Positions 1-10,933 of a stretch of DNA of 64,000 nucleotides are shown in pieces. The position numbers and the translations under genes were made by a program. A model generated the notes under the pieces. It saw only the letters and a list, made by a program, of their open reading frames with translations, had not been told where the DNA came from and did no database searches. Position 1 is the first letter of the stretch, and each line of letters opens with the position of its first letter. The DNA is from Tethya wilhelma (lineage: Eukaryota > Porifera > Demospongiae > Tethyida > Tethyidae): assembly GCA_964030475.1 (NCBI GenBank), contig CAXIPT010000007.1, positions 2,922,463-2,986,462 of the forward strand, in the 5' to 3' direction.

Positions 1-1256
1 ATTGAATTAGGGTAACTGCAAATTGACTAATGACAACATCCCTAGCACTGAATAACCCTTTAAGGTCAAAATAGCTAGCTACAAATTATACAAAGTTTTC
101 TCTCTCACTGGGTCGGCATGAAAAACTTGAGACGAATAAGTTTGAAAGATTCAATCATCTAGCAGCCTATAGCTACTTTTCAACTTGCCTATTTTTATGC
201 TGGGAAGCAAGTTTGACATATGCCGTACTTGGCTCGTCTGGGAGCTGATTCAGACCAGATCAAGCCATGCAGAGTCTTTTCTGTAAGGTCATCTTTTACT
301 GGGTGTATTTCCTGCTGGTTATTGATATCAGACGGAATTTGATATTGGCCACTCTCAGTGCCTCAAGCGACTCTTCTTGTCATTGCTTGAGACTTCTGTG
401 AGGCGCCCTCTACTGCAGACTGATCTCGAGTGGTTGCCATAGCATCTGAAACACACATGGTTGAATTGCCGGCTATCACTTCCAGATCTCGCTCAGGACT
501 CCTCCACCTTAGTCACTGGCATCACCTGGTCCATACATACAACATCCCTTTTCCTGGATAGACCAGGAAGGTGGTTGTATACAGATACTGGTTTATCTTG
601 GAGAAGTCCACTGAGTCCTATGACAAGATCTGCTGCCACAAGGCTGAATCATACAGCTGCCACCCCTTGCCCCCACAACGTCTGTGCTCAGCAATCATGA
701 TGGCTTGATACACTCATAAATTCTCGGTCTTTTCAGGGTAGTGGGAGCTCACAAGTGCAGCAAACAAGCTGAAGCAGTGTAACCAGCTCAGTAGATCAGG
801 CACCTCCCTGCAATTGAGCTTTTGGACCTAGTGGACCTGAGAGGAAATACCTGCCAGAAGTGATCTCCTCCTCTCTGCTTTCATATTATCTTTTTGGAGT
901 TCAGCCATGTCCACGAAATCACATCACAAAATTCTCATCACCAGCTTAGCCAGCACCACTGGAGGTGCCTCGCTCAGTATGAATGGCCCTCCTTCTGATA
1001 CTTCCTTTTTCTAACTCCCTGTGGGTTGAGACTTACTTTTTCTTCTCCGCCCTCGCCATCACCTTTGTCCTCTGGTGCATCAAAGCTAGGTTCTTCAATG
1101 CCAACTGGGGTATCTCTCCATAATGCATCTGCCCGCCACCTGCATTAAAGGAAAAACTACCCTCATAACAGATTTTCACTTCACTGAGATGGTATTGGCT
1201 TAACCACTAATTGTACTTACTACTAGGCTCAAAGATATCATAACCCTCTTCAAATC
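1..1256. other. gene-poor left flank
   Basis: I see no supportable gene here. The minus strand around 1000-1110 can be read as a short acidic peptide ending in a basic tail, but it has no start or splice context. It may belong to the decayed transposon to its right. Confidence 0.4.
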
Positions 1257-1517
1257 TCAGTTGAAATAATGTCTTCTCTTCACAAGTAAACTCTTCAATC
1301 GCTTCACTGTGACTGCAGTTTTCACACTTATCTTCCTGGTTTCACTCAGAAGAGCTACTGTTGAAGGCCGTGTCAAAGTATTTGAATTGAAAGGGAAAAT
1401 TCCATATTTTTTAAAATCACTACAGACCTTTTTCTGAGTCATCGCACAAGACCATGCTTCAGCAAGCAATTCAAAGAAATCATATTTGGTAACAAAACAA
1501 GCAGGATACTTGTGCAT
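1257..1517 (-). pseudogene. DDE-superfamily transposase C-terminal fragment
   Basis: An 86-codon open stretch reads like the C-terminal end of a DDE_1 (Tigger/pogo-like) transposase. It has an alanine-tryptophan segment followed by the family's habitual 'FKKYGIFPFN' block, where relatives have a Gly-Ile-x-Pro-Phe-Asn turn, and then a basic tail. No catalytic core lies upstream, so this is a truncated transposon relic and not a host gene. The assignment rests on one short motif; a domesticated DDE protein cannot be excluded, but nothing around it supports one. Confidence 0.45.
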
Positions 1518-3550
1518 ATATTCATGGCAAACATCAGTTTGCTAGTTCAATCAAGTGTGTGTTTTGTAAGGTCATCTTCTTCTAGGGACAGGTACTGATG
1601 AAGGCCAGGCTTTGTTCTATGGATGACACAACCATTGATTCGGTCGTGGAACTCCATGTGTTAGGGCTGCCTTATTGACTCCCATTCCTTTTTTTTTTAA
1701 CAGAATCTATTTATGCTGGCATTTGTTCATCAGTCCATTTCTTTCTCTTAGCTGCATGGGAACTGTGCAGCTTGACTTTAGAGGCTTGGCCAGCATACTT
1801 CGTGATTGAGCTGCCGTAGAGCGTGGAATCGCTTGGGAACTCTAGCCATTCCTATGATAGTAAACCAAGATGAGGGAGAAGACAAGGGCAAGGGGCTAGG
1901 ATGTGGTTTAATATCAGTAATTATAGCTAAACAATTATTCATTATTTCATTAATAATTTGCTACACTGACAAAGTTTATTGTATGACAATGTAAATACAA
2001 TTATATGAATGTAAAAAAGTTAGTTTTCACTCACTTAGCTATTTGTATCCACAAAAGTGATCACAAGCAGTGGTGTGCCAAGGCTTGAAGTGGTTTGGTC
2101 GAACCTAAAGCAAAGTGTATAGGTTCACACTTGTTACAGCAGTAGCACATCTCTGAGGCTCGTTGTTTTTCTTGAGGACAATTCTACAATAGTCACATCA
2201 CTGTTTTTGTTGTTTTTTTTAATATAGTGAGTTGTTGCACGGCTTTTACGGTCAATTTGCTAGGAGCGAATGGGGGCAGAAATATTGGTAAATCTAGATT
2301 CGGTGAAGATACTCAAAATTCTGTACACTGTCTAGAAACTGGTACCTTTCTTTCTTCCTTTGTTTTTAAACAGAAACACTGGCCCATGTGTAGTTAGCCA
2401 AGCTACCAAAGTGGACTAACTAGATTATCTGAGATTTAATTGGTTGTTTCCGTTGCTGCGACCTGCCATTGGTCAAAATATCTTGCCGTGACAACTGCTC
2501 TGATGTCTTACGAGGATGCTACGGAGAGATCAGCATAGCCTTCTTTTAATCTTAGCAATACAAACTAAATGATATCCAGAAGCACTCTTGCACTTGTGCT
2601 CTTCATCGATAATTGTGAATCCGAAGGTGCTGATGTGATTTCGTGACCCAACGTATGTCCCATCTCTGTTCAATTTAGCACAAACAGTAGAATTCTTTGC
2701 AGAGCATAGTTTTGGTGTACAACAGTGCTTAGAACAATGACTTGTCGACCGAACCAAACATCTTCAGATTACTCTCAGTTTGCACTGGAGTTGAATGAAT
2801 ATTCCACTTTTGATTCATTTCCTTGATCACAGCTTTCAGCTTCCATGACCGTGGAAGGGTACTGTCCAACATGCTCAGCTCATGGTACGCCTCATGTAGT
2901 CTCATCCCTAGACCCCGCCTCTTTCGCCAGCGAAAAATGGGGGTCTAGAAAAACTGGCACACTTCTGTGTTCTACGCCAAGATCTTTGCGGCTCCAATCA
3001 GATCGCTTACACGAAGTCATGTGACAATAGTGCAATTAGAGAAGGAGATGGATTATACGTATCTTGAGATGCTGCCGATTTTTCCTTCCAATTTTCAAAG
3101 CCACCAATAGAACCAACTATTCTATTGAAGCTTTTACATTGCTTGCTCAGTATGATTTTCTTTTCAGCTCTCTTGTAGCTGACAAAAAAATCTTTGCTCT
3201 CTCGTCTTTGGTCATTCTGTCCGAACCTTCTGGGAATAACTCTGAACATGGGCGATCATCAACGGATGACAGTTTAAATTTGTCCATAGCAGCAGCTATG
3301 ATGTGAGCTTCAACAACTAACTCAAAGAAATTTTCACACGCAGAAACGTCCTTCTTGGTTTGTTGATTACGTTTCTACAGTTTATCAGATTTTGAAGCTG
3401 ATATAATCATCGGTACCAGCCTCATTTGCAGATGTGACACGGTATAATCTTTTCCAAACAACCTATAGTATGAATGTATTAAGAATGCCATTATAATCAA
3501 CCACATGTATAGCCAATGCATGCTGCATGCATTGTATGTTACATGCAGGA
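1518..3550. other. intergenic repeat debris
   Basis: No gene can be supported. Short open stretches occur on both strands without motifs. A small foldback (about 2909-2947, arms reading ctagacccc / gggggtctag) is the only clear structure. Confidence 0.4.
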
Positions 3551-3675
3551 GTAGTCTCATACCCAGGCTCTCTCCTTTGACCTTGCACTAACGGTAGCCT
3601 TGTACCCAGGCTCTCTCAATTGACCTTGCACTGTTAGTGCAAGTTTAGAGGATAGAGACTGGGTACAAGGCTATG
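3551..3675. repeat. foldback element, 'acccaggctctctc' hairpin family (copy 1)
   Basis: Two partial left arms (taccCAGGCTCTCTC type) are followed by a right arm ending in gggtacaaggcta, so the single strand folds on itself. The same arms recur at about 14,736, 41,529, 50,551, 51,285 and 57,025. They form a dispersed non-autonomous hairpin family. Confidence 0.8.
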
Positions 3676-3851
3676 CAGGAGTAAACTAGCACAGTAATGC
3701 ACCTAATAGATTCTGGCATGTGTGAATGCATGCATATATTACTTATTAATCGAAACAATGAAATACTTCAAGCAGACACAGTTTCGCATGCCAATCCTCG
3801 ACAATTGGTATCACCCCTTCAAGTCTGTTTTTCCACGCTGATATGATTCTC

Positions 3852-4335
3852 TTAATTGCTACCTCTTCCTTTTGCAGCAGTAAGTAAATCACCACCATGG
3901 TCCTGCAAGTTTGGTAGGACATCCTCTACTTCACAGGAAGATGGATGTGGAACACCGATGGACTCATCCAGACCAGACATTGAAACTCGATCACGTATAG
4001 AATACGGGTTGAAGAAGTCAAGTGTCTTGGCTTGGGCATCCATTGTCATCATGGTCGGCTTAACATGTTTGTTGATGTTGTCACCAACAATCTTTAAGGT
4101 AGGAAGAGACTCATCATTTGGCAATTTGAAATCTGATCGTTACTGATGGCAATGACGATGTTGATGATGTGATGATAGTTGAAATTGAGGATACATCTTC
4201 ATCGGTTGTATAATGACTGGTTGACTCCGACAGTAATTCTGAACGAGATGAGTTAAGTTCTTGATCAGAACCCACACATTCTGGAAAAGGATTTTCCATG
4301 AAATCTTCAAACTCATCTAAAGTAATAGAAAACAA
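3852..4335 (-). pseudogene. remnant resembling a DUF6589-type transposon protein
   Basis: Two adjacent minus-strand open stretches join an acidic Ser/Thr-rich segment to one carrying 'KIVGDNINKHVKPTMMT' and then a Phe-Phe-Asn...Ile-Arg-Asp-Arg-Val pattern. That pattern (GDN-x-D/N-K..., then a tyrosine/arginine-rich DRV block) resembles transposon-borne DUF6589 proteins common in cnidarians and sponges. This comes from my memory of the family and is not a search result. The frame is broken and no full domain is present. Confidence 0.3.
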
Positions 4336-4450
4336 TAATAATACTCAATATCTGATTAACTTCTCAAAGTTATATACCAGTCTGAGCATCTTGAAGTTGG
4401 GTTTCTGTATCAGCTAATTCCTCTAGAGCACTAGCTGCTTGCCTACCCTA

Positions 4451-5010
4451 TCAGCAGTGAGGGGATGGCATTCTCTTCACTGCTAGTGTAACAATGTGAC
4501 GCCTATGGTCTTTAGGTGAGAAAAAAAGACATTTCACTCCCAAATAAGATGATGTAAACCCTTTTTTAGACCAAATATCAGCTGTTATTGACACCTTTTT
4601 CGCTTCTTCGATGTAGGCAGGTATTTTGGCTTTTAACTCTATCATCACTTTTTCGATTTCCTTCTGTATACTACCTCTCCCAGGCACCTGGTATTGCTCA
4701 TCAAGGCAATGAAGTAAATCTCGGAACTCTAAACTTTCAACAATTCGATTTGCAACATTTGAACTCCCAACAAAAATGGCCTATTTACTTGATATCATTT
4801 GGCAGCGGAAAGAGTCTGATTTGTACTTCACACAACGAGAAAGTGTTTGAACCAAGGTAGCTGTTTTTCAGCTTTAAGTGACTGCACAGTTCTTTTCCTC
4901 TTTTTCAAGACATCATCAGCTGCAATCTTTTCTTTATACTGTTCTGGATGATTGTTTTTAAGGTGGTTCTTTAAATTAGTTGTGTATACTTCCCTTTAAT
5001 TTCTTGACCA
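4451..5010 (-). pseudogene. hAT-family (ZBED-like) transposase, N-terminal half, broken
   Basis: Reading leftward from about 5010 there is a BED-finger relic: a Cys, a basic linker, then the His-x4-His pair in 'NLKNHLKNNHPEQY'. A Lys/Arg-rich linker follows. Then comes the hAT helical/RNase-H-like entry segment, with 'FRDLLHCLDEQYQVPGR' and 'VSITADIWSKKGFTSSYLG'; the Thr-x-Asp-x-Trp strand carries the first catalytic Asp position. A stop or frameshift separates the finger from the transposase part, and the first zinc-binding Cys is out of frame. Nothing after the first RNase H strand remains, so the element is truncated and dead. Confidence 0.72.
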
Positions 5011-6339
5011 CATATTATATCTTGTCACAAGATGAGTCTTGCAGTGATCCAGTAATTACTTGACAAATACTTCTGCCCATAGTTTCATCAAAATTAAAAA
5101 AGTTCCAAACCAGACTATGCATAGGCCTACTAACCACAGTCTTGGGAGCAAATGATGGCTTACATTACTAGTACACTAGCAACAGACTGACTAGTTGTAG
5201 GCTGTTCAACAGCTGGTGTTCCAGACTCTGATTCCTCTATGAGAAGTTGACCGTGGCTCAACAGAATTTAGTTATACCTATAGAGAAAAAAAGGTTATTC
5301 AAAGATAGTAAAATGGGCTTTCTTACGTTTCTGACAGACGATGGAACCAGATTCCAGCGAAGAACTAAACATGTGCTAGAACGCCGCATCTTTCCACTCT
5401 CGAGCTCATGTCCAGTCACATGATCACCTGCATACGTATCAGCGCACACTCAGATAATATTATACGTAGTTTGTGCACCTAGTATATAGAGTACCCACAG
5501 TACAACAGCATTACACCTTACATGTACATATACGGTTGTTTGGTTATCCAAGTATTGTAGTTTTAGTAATTAAATGATTACAGACATTTTCTATGTACTA
5601 GTTTTAGTAATTAGTAACTCTTTTAATTTTACCCCTTTTGACACTTATAGTTTTGGGTTTAGTGAATACTGATGTTAATTAAAATGGGCATCAAAAAATG
5701 CTGTTTGTGCCTATATCTAAGCACCTGTGTTTGTTGTATTCATAGTTGATCTTCATGATAGTCCTTCATATGTTTTAATGCTTCTGTAGCATTCCTGACT
5801 GCATAACTCATAGCTTGGGAGCTGTGGCTACAATTAACCCAAAGGCTGCTTCTATTTCTGGATGGCCTAGAGACAACATGCTGCTTGATGAGCTTGACAA
5901 AAGGAAATGATTCAGAGGATGGAAAGTGCATGAAGAGAAAAGAAGGCAATATTAGCAGTGCCTCTGGAAAGACACTATTTGCCACCTCAAAGGCCCTTGC
6001 ACCAAGGTGTCTACTGTAATAATAGTTATGAATTTAATTGAATTGAAATGATTTTATGTAACAAATGGCTGGAATTTTGCAAATAATATTATGTTTTTAG
6101 GAATTTCCTGTTTTTAGATCATACTTTCTGTATATTCTTGTCCTTGAGCTCAATGCATTTTCATTTCCTGGTTGCTAGGTTACTTGTTTAGGTGTGTTGA
6201 TTTAATGATAAATATTTGTTACATTATGTCACTATTTTGAGTTTTGTATATAAGTAGAGAGCATTTTTGTGTTTGTCATTCCATCAAAATTTGGTTAATT
6301 AAATATTCTTGGCAGATCAATTATGTAATCCCTGACATT
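5011..6339. other. intergenic; right part probably 5' LTR of the adjacent retroelement
   Basis: No gene is supported. The roughly 320 bases before the primer-binding site (from about 6015, tgtaataatag..., to cctgaca just before 6340) are AT-rich and end in CA, as a 5' LTR should. I could not align them to the bases after the 3' polypurine tract, so the LTR call is tentative. Confidence 0.35.
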
Positions 6340-6357
6340 TGGTGGCAGCGGTGGGAT
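6340..6357 (+). other. primer-binding site complementary to tRNA-Leu
   Basis: The sequence tggtggcagcggtgggat begins with TGG (complement of CCA). Its reverse complement matches the 3' acceptor/T-arm end of metazoan tRNA-Leu (...CCCACCGCTGCCACCA). It sits two bases after a CA dinucleotide, as a PBS does after the 5' LTR. It is the priming site for minus-strand DNA synthesis. Confidence 0.85.
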
Positions 6358-6649
6358 CATAACATCAAAAGTATACGACAGGACCTGGAAAAACGTGTAT
6401 GACTGCAAGATCTGGTAGGAGATATAAGGAGACTGGTGATATGGAGTCAAGTGGAAGCAAGAATGGCAGAACCGATGCAAGTGTGGCAGAGGTGTTGTTG
6501 CATGATAGAAAGAGATATGAAGAGGAGAAGGCAGCAGACGCAAAACGATAAGAAGAAGAGAAAGCAGCAGAAGACGATGAGGAGAGAGCAGAAGAGGCAA
6601 GGAGACACAAAGAATGAATGGCAGCAGAAGCAAAAAGACATGAGGAATG

Positions 6650-7420
6650 ATTGGAGGCTGAACAGCAGCAAAGAGAGAAGGAAATAGAGCAGCAAAAGAA
6701 GGAGCAATTAAGAGCATCAAGAGAAGGAGTTGGAGGCAAGAATTGTAGAGATGCGGGAAAGATTAGCAGCAGAGAATGCACAGCAGGAGCAAGAAGCAGC
6801 AGAACGGACAAAGGCTATGAAGCAGCAGGTGGCAGCATTGCAGGAACTGGTGACGGAGACAGAGAAAAGAGGGGACAAGGAGAGCACAATGCGGAACGAT
6901 TGAAGTTTAACAAAATTGGCTGACGGAGATGACATTGAGACGTACCTGACAATATTTGAGAGGATGATGACAGTGTTTGGAGTGGACAAGAAGATGTGGG
7001 CTTTCAAGTTAGTGTCCCTGTTGATGGGTCACGCCCAGAAGGCATTTGCAGCGATGGAGGAAGGACAGATGAATGACTATGACAAGCTGAAGCAGGCAAT
7101 CCAGAAGAAGTATAATATCAGCGAGGAGACGTATCAGCAGCAGTTGAGGACAGTGACCAGGAAAGGCGATGAATCAAATGTGGAACTGGCTATATCGGTG
7201 ATGAAGTTAGTACGAAAATGAATGAGCAAATGCGAATCAATGGAGCAAGTGTTGGAGACGGTCGGGATGGAGCAATTGCTAAATGCAATGAGCGAAGACA
7301 TTAGAGTTTGGGTGAATGAAAGAAAACCGAAGACATGTGCGGAGGCAAGAGAACTGGCAGACACCTATAAGCTGACAAGGAAGAATGGTAAGACGACGGT
7401 GCCTAGAAATCCGATTGGGT
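6650..7420 (+). pseudogene. gag (coiled coil plus SCAN-like capsid region), frameshifted
   Basis: The first part is a Glu/Gln/Arg-rich coiled coil broken by stops. The second (6916-7218) reads cleanly as a capsid segment: 'GDDIETYLTIFERMM', then 'DYDKLKQAIQKKYNISEETY' and a helix with Arg/Leu. This resembles the SCAN fold, which has been proposed to derive from gag of Gmr1-like retroelements. A TGA at 7219 splits it from the following in-frame helical part (7222-7420). It forms the particle in active relatives; here it is non-functional. Confidence 0.7.
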
Positions 7421-7460
7421 GACCGGAAACAAGGAGGAGCTAGCTGTTACCACTGTAAGG

Positions 7461-7897
7461 TGCTATTCCTGTGGACGACTAGGGCACAGAGCGGCCGAGT
7501 GTAGGAGGAATGCAATGAGACAGGTGGATGATAGAGGAGCATGAGGAAGGACTGCTGGACAACAGGATAACAAGGACAGAGGAGTAACCATGCAAGATGC
7601 AGTGTAGGAGAGAACCAAGGTGTTATGAGTGCGGGGAGTTGGGGCACTTGTCTACAAGGTGTCTGTCAAAGGCGTGGTTTGGTGAAGAGAGAGGAGTTGG
7701 AGCAGACGTGGAGCCTGAGAAGAGCAATTAAGCTACTCTACCGTGTAGGAATGGTGAATGGAAGGCAGGTGACTTGATATTATTTTGGATACAGGTTGTA
7801 CGAGGATGCTGGTTCACGACAGACTGATGCCAGCTGGGACAATGACCAAAGGAGTTATAATTGTTCGGTGTGCACATGGAGACGAGATGGTCTTACC
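7461..7897 (+). pseudogene. nucleocapsid zinc knuckles and aspartic protease
   Basis: Two retroviral-type zinc knuckles of form C-x2-C-x4-H-x4-C are visible at 7461-7502 and 7621-7662, in different frames. From 7776 an open stretch contains an Ile-Leu-Asp-Thr-Gly-Cys active-site loop followed by a second beta strand, matching the N-terminal half of a retropepsin. The flap and the C-terminal Gly-Arg-Asp part are missing. The sequence runs within about 100 bases into the integrase zinc domain, with no RT in between. Confidence 0.65.
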
Positions 7898-7929
7898 ATA
7901 GTTGGCAGGATATTTGGGGAAGAAGAAGA

Positions 7930-8939
7930 CTGCAGACAGAATAAGGAGGAGATTCTAATGGCCAACACATTTCAAGGATGTGGAGGACTAATATTGCAGA
8001 ATATGTGAGGAGTGCCAGAAGTGCTCGCGTGGGCAAGATGAAGGTGCCATTAGCACCGCTATATACCAACAATGACGGAGCCATTTCAATGGATTGCAAT
8101 GGACATTATGGGACCTTTACCCAGAAGCAGGACGGGGAACAAGTATATACTGGTGGTGTGCGACCATATGTGACAAGATTTCCGGAGGTGTTTGCACTGA
8201 AGACTATTGATGCGGAGCAGGTGGCAGAGGAGCTGATGGAGCTGTTTTCGAGAGTAGAAGTACCAAAGGAGATTCTAACAGACCAAGGGACGAACTTTAC
8301 ATCACAACTAGCTGTTAGGGAAACTGTATGAGATGCTAGGAGTCAAAGCTATCAGGTCAAGTCCATACCACCCTCAAACGGAGTGGAGCGATTCAATGGA
8401 ACTTTGAAGGCAATGCTACAGAAGTGTGTGAAGGAGGAAGGCAAGGATTGGGATTGGCTCTACTACCATACGTACTTTTTACATACAGGGAAGTTACCGC
8501 AATCTATAACAGGATTTTCGCCTTTTGAACTACTTTACGAATGTGCAGTTTGGGGACCATTGGACGTGTTAAAGGAGACATGGGAGGCTGAGACAGAGAG
8601 TGACGAGAGTGTGGTGTCTTACATTTTGGCAGTGCAGGAGAAGTTAGCAGGGATGATGGAGCTGGTGAAGGAGAATGCTACCAGGGCAAAGGTTCAGCAG
8701 AAAGCGTGGTACGACAGGAATGCGAGAGAGGGGGAGCTGCAATCAGGAGAGCAGGTATTAGTGTTACTACCTACTTCTACGAGTAAGCTGTTGGCGCAGT
8801 GGCAGGGACCATACGAAGTATCTATATAGGAAGGTCGGAAAAGTGAACTATGAGGTGTTGATGCCTGGAAGGAGGAAGAAGAAGCAGATTTTTCAAATTA
8901 ACATGTTACACAAGTGGCATGTTCCGATGGACATGTAAT
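7930..8939 (+). pseudogene. integrase: HHCC end, DDE core and GPY/F module, frameshifted
   Basis: The Cys pair of the zinc domain lies at about 8004-8025. The core follows in at least three frames: a Met-Asp-Ile-Met segment (first Asp, about 8100), 'EILTDQGTNF' (second Asp, about 8280) and 'ERFNGTLKAML' (catalytic Glu, 8383 onward). The region ends with a 'QGPYEV' GPY/F-like module and a His-Lys-Trp-His tail at about 8930. All three catalytic acids can still be read, but the frame changes at about 8130, 8330 and 8826 kill it. The domain would insert element DNA into the genome. Confidence 0.8.
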
Positions 8940-9399
8940 GTGTACTATACACAGTAGTTAGCTAATAAGGAAGGAGATGATGTAATTTTATCGAGAGACG
9001 AGGAAGAGGAGACAGATGCCATCAATTGTCAGGAGCTGAGTGAGGAGCAACAAGAGGAGTTACAGGATCTACTGACACAGTTCAAGGAGACCATGATGAG
9101 CTAGTGAAGCAGGAAGGACTAATTTAGTTGAACATTGTATAGATGTGGGAGATACGAGACCAACCACCACTCCAGTGGCTTCCATTTGTCTCAGCTCCTC
9201 ACTAGACCTAGCCTCCTTCCGGCCTGGTACACATTGTCTAAATTCTGGGAAGTAAATAAAAATACAGGTTGGCTACTCTCATTCCTTTTTCTGCATTACA
9301 AGTGGGCTACATAATATTGTGTGTGTGTACTGTGCTGATTCCAGGTATTAGTATAATAATTATTATCATTAAAGTTTGCTACCCCATTATCAGCTGATG

Positions 9400-9960
9400 T
9401 ACTCCATTCTCTACCATATGGCCATTGCAAGGTAGTATTTCATCGCAAATTAGCACTTCTTCGGCTTTGCAGTCAAATTAACCTGTTCCTCTCAGCCTCC
9501 AACATGCTGTACATGCTCCTCCCACGTCTTACTGTAAATGACCACATTGTAAAGGTAGGCAGCTGAAAATCCCTCCAATTCACGCAACACCTGGTCCATC
9601 AAGCATTGCAAAGTAGCTGGTGTCCCAACTCAACCCGAACAGCATCATCTTAAACTGGTAGAGTCCGAATGGTGTGATGAATGCTATCATGGGTCTAGAT
9701 GATTCTGCCACAGGCACCTGCCAGTATATGCCTTGGTGAGGTCCAGTGTAGTGATATAGTGCGCACTGCCTAGCCTATCGATGAGTTCATCCACTCTGGG
9801 CATCGGGTATGCATCAAGTATTGATACAGAGTTGAGATGCCTGTAGTCCACATAAAACTGCAAAGATCCGTCCTGCAGACGCTCACTCACTTGTAGAAGG
9901 TTCCACCAGACTACCCCCATATCGACTACCTCATACCTACAGGGACCAAGTACAGCCAGA
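9400..9960 (-). pseudogene. reverse transcriptase core, inverted relative to the rest of the element
   Basis: Read on the minus strand, the RT fingers/palm appear in order: 'QDGSLQFYVDYRHLNSV', '[14 protein letters not shown]', '[10 protein letters not shown]' and, after a one-base shift, a Phe-Gly-Leu-Tyr-Gln-Phe block. A degenerate active-site loop follows, with Tyr-Leu-Tyr-Asn-Val where Tyr-x-Asp-Asp is expected. The plus-strand pre-RT segment (about 9110-9180) and the plus-strand post-RT segment (from about 9960) flank it, so only this block has flipped. The catalytic loop has lost its acids. Confidence 0.8.
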
Positions 9961-10588
9961 AACCTCGAAGCTGAAAGCAGTGGAAGAGTTTCCAACACCA
10001 GCAACTAAAAAGCAAGTCAGGGCATTCCTAGGCCTGACAGGATACTACAGGAAGTTCATACCTGAGTATGCCACCATTGTTTGTCCACTGACAGATCTTA
10101 CAAAGAAAGGGAAATCAAATCGAATAGAATAGTCGGAGCAGTGTCAAGAAGCATTTGGAAAACTGAAGACCCTATGTTCAAACCCAGTGCTCAAGGGGCC
10201 AGACTTCACAAGAGACTTCCTGTTGCAGACAGACGCATCAGATCACGGGGTTGGCACAGTTCTAAGTCAGAGGGATGAAGATGGAGATGAACACCCTATC
10301 GCTTATTTTAGCTGGAATTTATTACCAAGGGAGGAGAAATATTCAGTTATAGAGAAAGAATGTTTGGTGATCAAGTTGGTGCGCCAAGCTTTTTGTGTTT
10401 ATTTGTTCGGGAGGACATTCAAGATTGAAACAGATCATCGAGCTTTGGAGTGGTTAGACAAGCTCAAGGAAAACAACGCATGCTTGACTTGTTCGAACTT
10501 GGCTTTACAACCTTTTCAATTCACAGTAAAACACAAGGCAGGGACTGCAAACGGAAATGCTGACGCTCTATTGAGGACCCCAGTTTAA
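9960..10588 (+). pseudogene. RT connection and RNase H domain
   Basis: The stretch opens with the RT-to-RNase H connection ('KKQVRAFLGLTGYYRKF') and, after an internal stop at about 10,128, gives a clean RNase H domain. That has 'LLQTDASDHGVGTVLSQ' (first Asp), a Glu in 'IEKECLVIK', 'TDHRALEWL' (Asp), and a terminal 'GNADALLR' (Asp). The stop at 10,588 ends the pol reading about 30 bases before the polypurine tract, so no integrase follows it. Confidence 0.8.
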
Positions 10589-10616
10589 ATTTGCGATAAG
10601 ATGTATCAGTTGCTGG

Positions 10617-10933
10617 AGAAGGGGGGAGGAGTGTAAGGAATTGGACAATATAATTTTAGCATTGTAGTATACCTTATTTGGACTATAGGAGTGTGGACAT
10701 GTATCGAAGTGTTAGGTGCTAATTTATGTAGTATAGGCTTATGCTAAGATCATTTCTGTGTAGAGAGGATAGAGTATGATACCCCTGCCTGTAAGCTCAG
10801 GGTCAAAGGTCGGAATATAGAGGAGAACCAATATGTTAAAGTATGTGTGTATGAAAAGTCAAGAGACTGAAATTGAAAGTTGTGAAGATTAAAGTGTTTT
10901 ATGTTTCGATGTTTGAGTATTTTTATTTTTGTA
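10617..10933 (+). other. polypurine tract and presumed 3' LTR
   Basis: A purine run (gagaaggggggaggag) is followed at once by TGTAAGG, the expected start of an LTR. The right LTR boundary is not clear. It must end before or near 10,933, where the pelota-like relic starts. Confidence 0.55.

Larger units (their letters stand above)
6340..10640 (+). mobile_element. decayed Ty3/gypsy LTR retroelement, Gmr1-like domain order
   Basis: In order the stretch shows a tRNA-Leu primer-binding site, coiled-coil/SCAN-like gag, two CCHC zinc knuckles, an aspartic protease with Asp-Thr-Gly, integrase, reverse transcriptase (partly inverted), RNase H, and then a polypurine tract with TGT. In canonical Ty3/gypsy elements RT-RNase H comes before integrase. 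Here integrase follows the protease and RNase H ends about 30 bases before the polypurine tract, as in the Gmr1-like group. Many stops and frameshifts make it inactive. The alternative is two overlapping fragments of a canonical element; the unmatched LTR sequences leave that open. Confidence 0.75.

Noticed and set aside
6295..6811. Long minus-strand Leu/Ser-rich open frames over the retroelement gag
   Set aside because: They are the antisense of the Glu/Lys/Arg-rich gag coiled coil; low-complexity composition and no motif.
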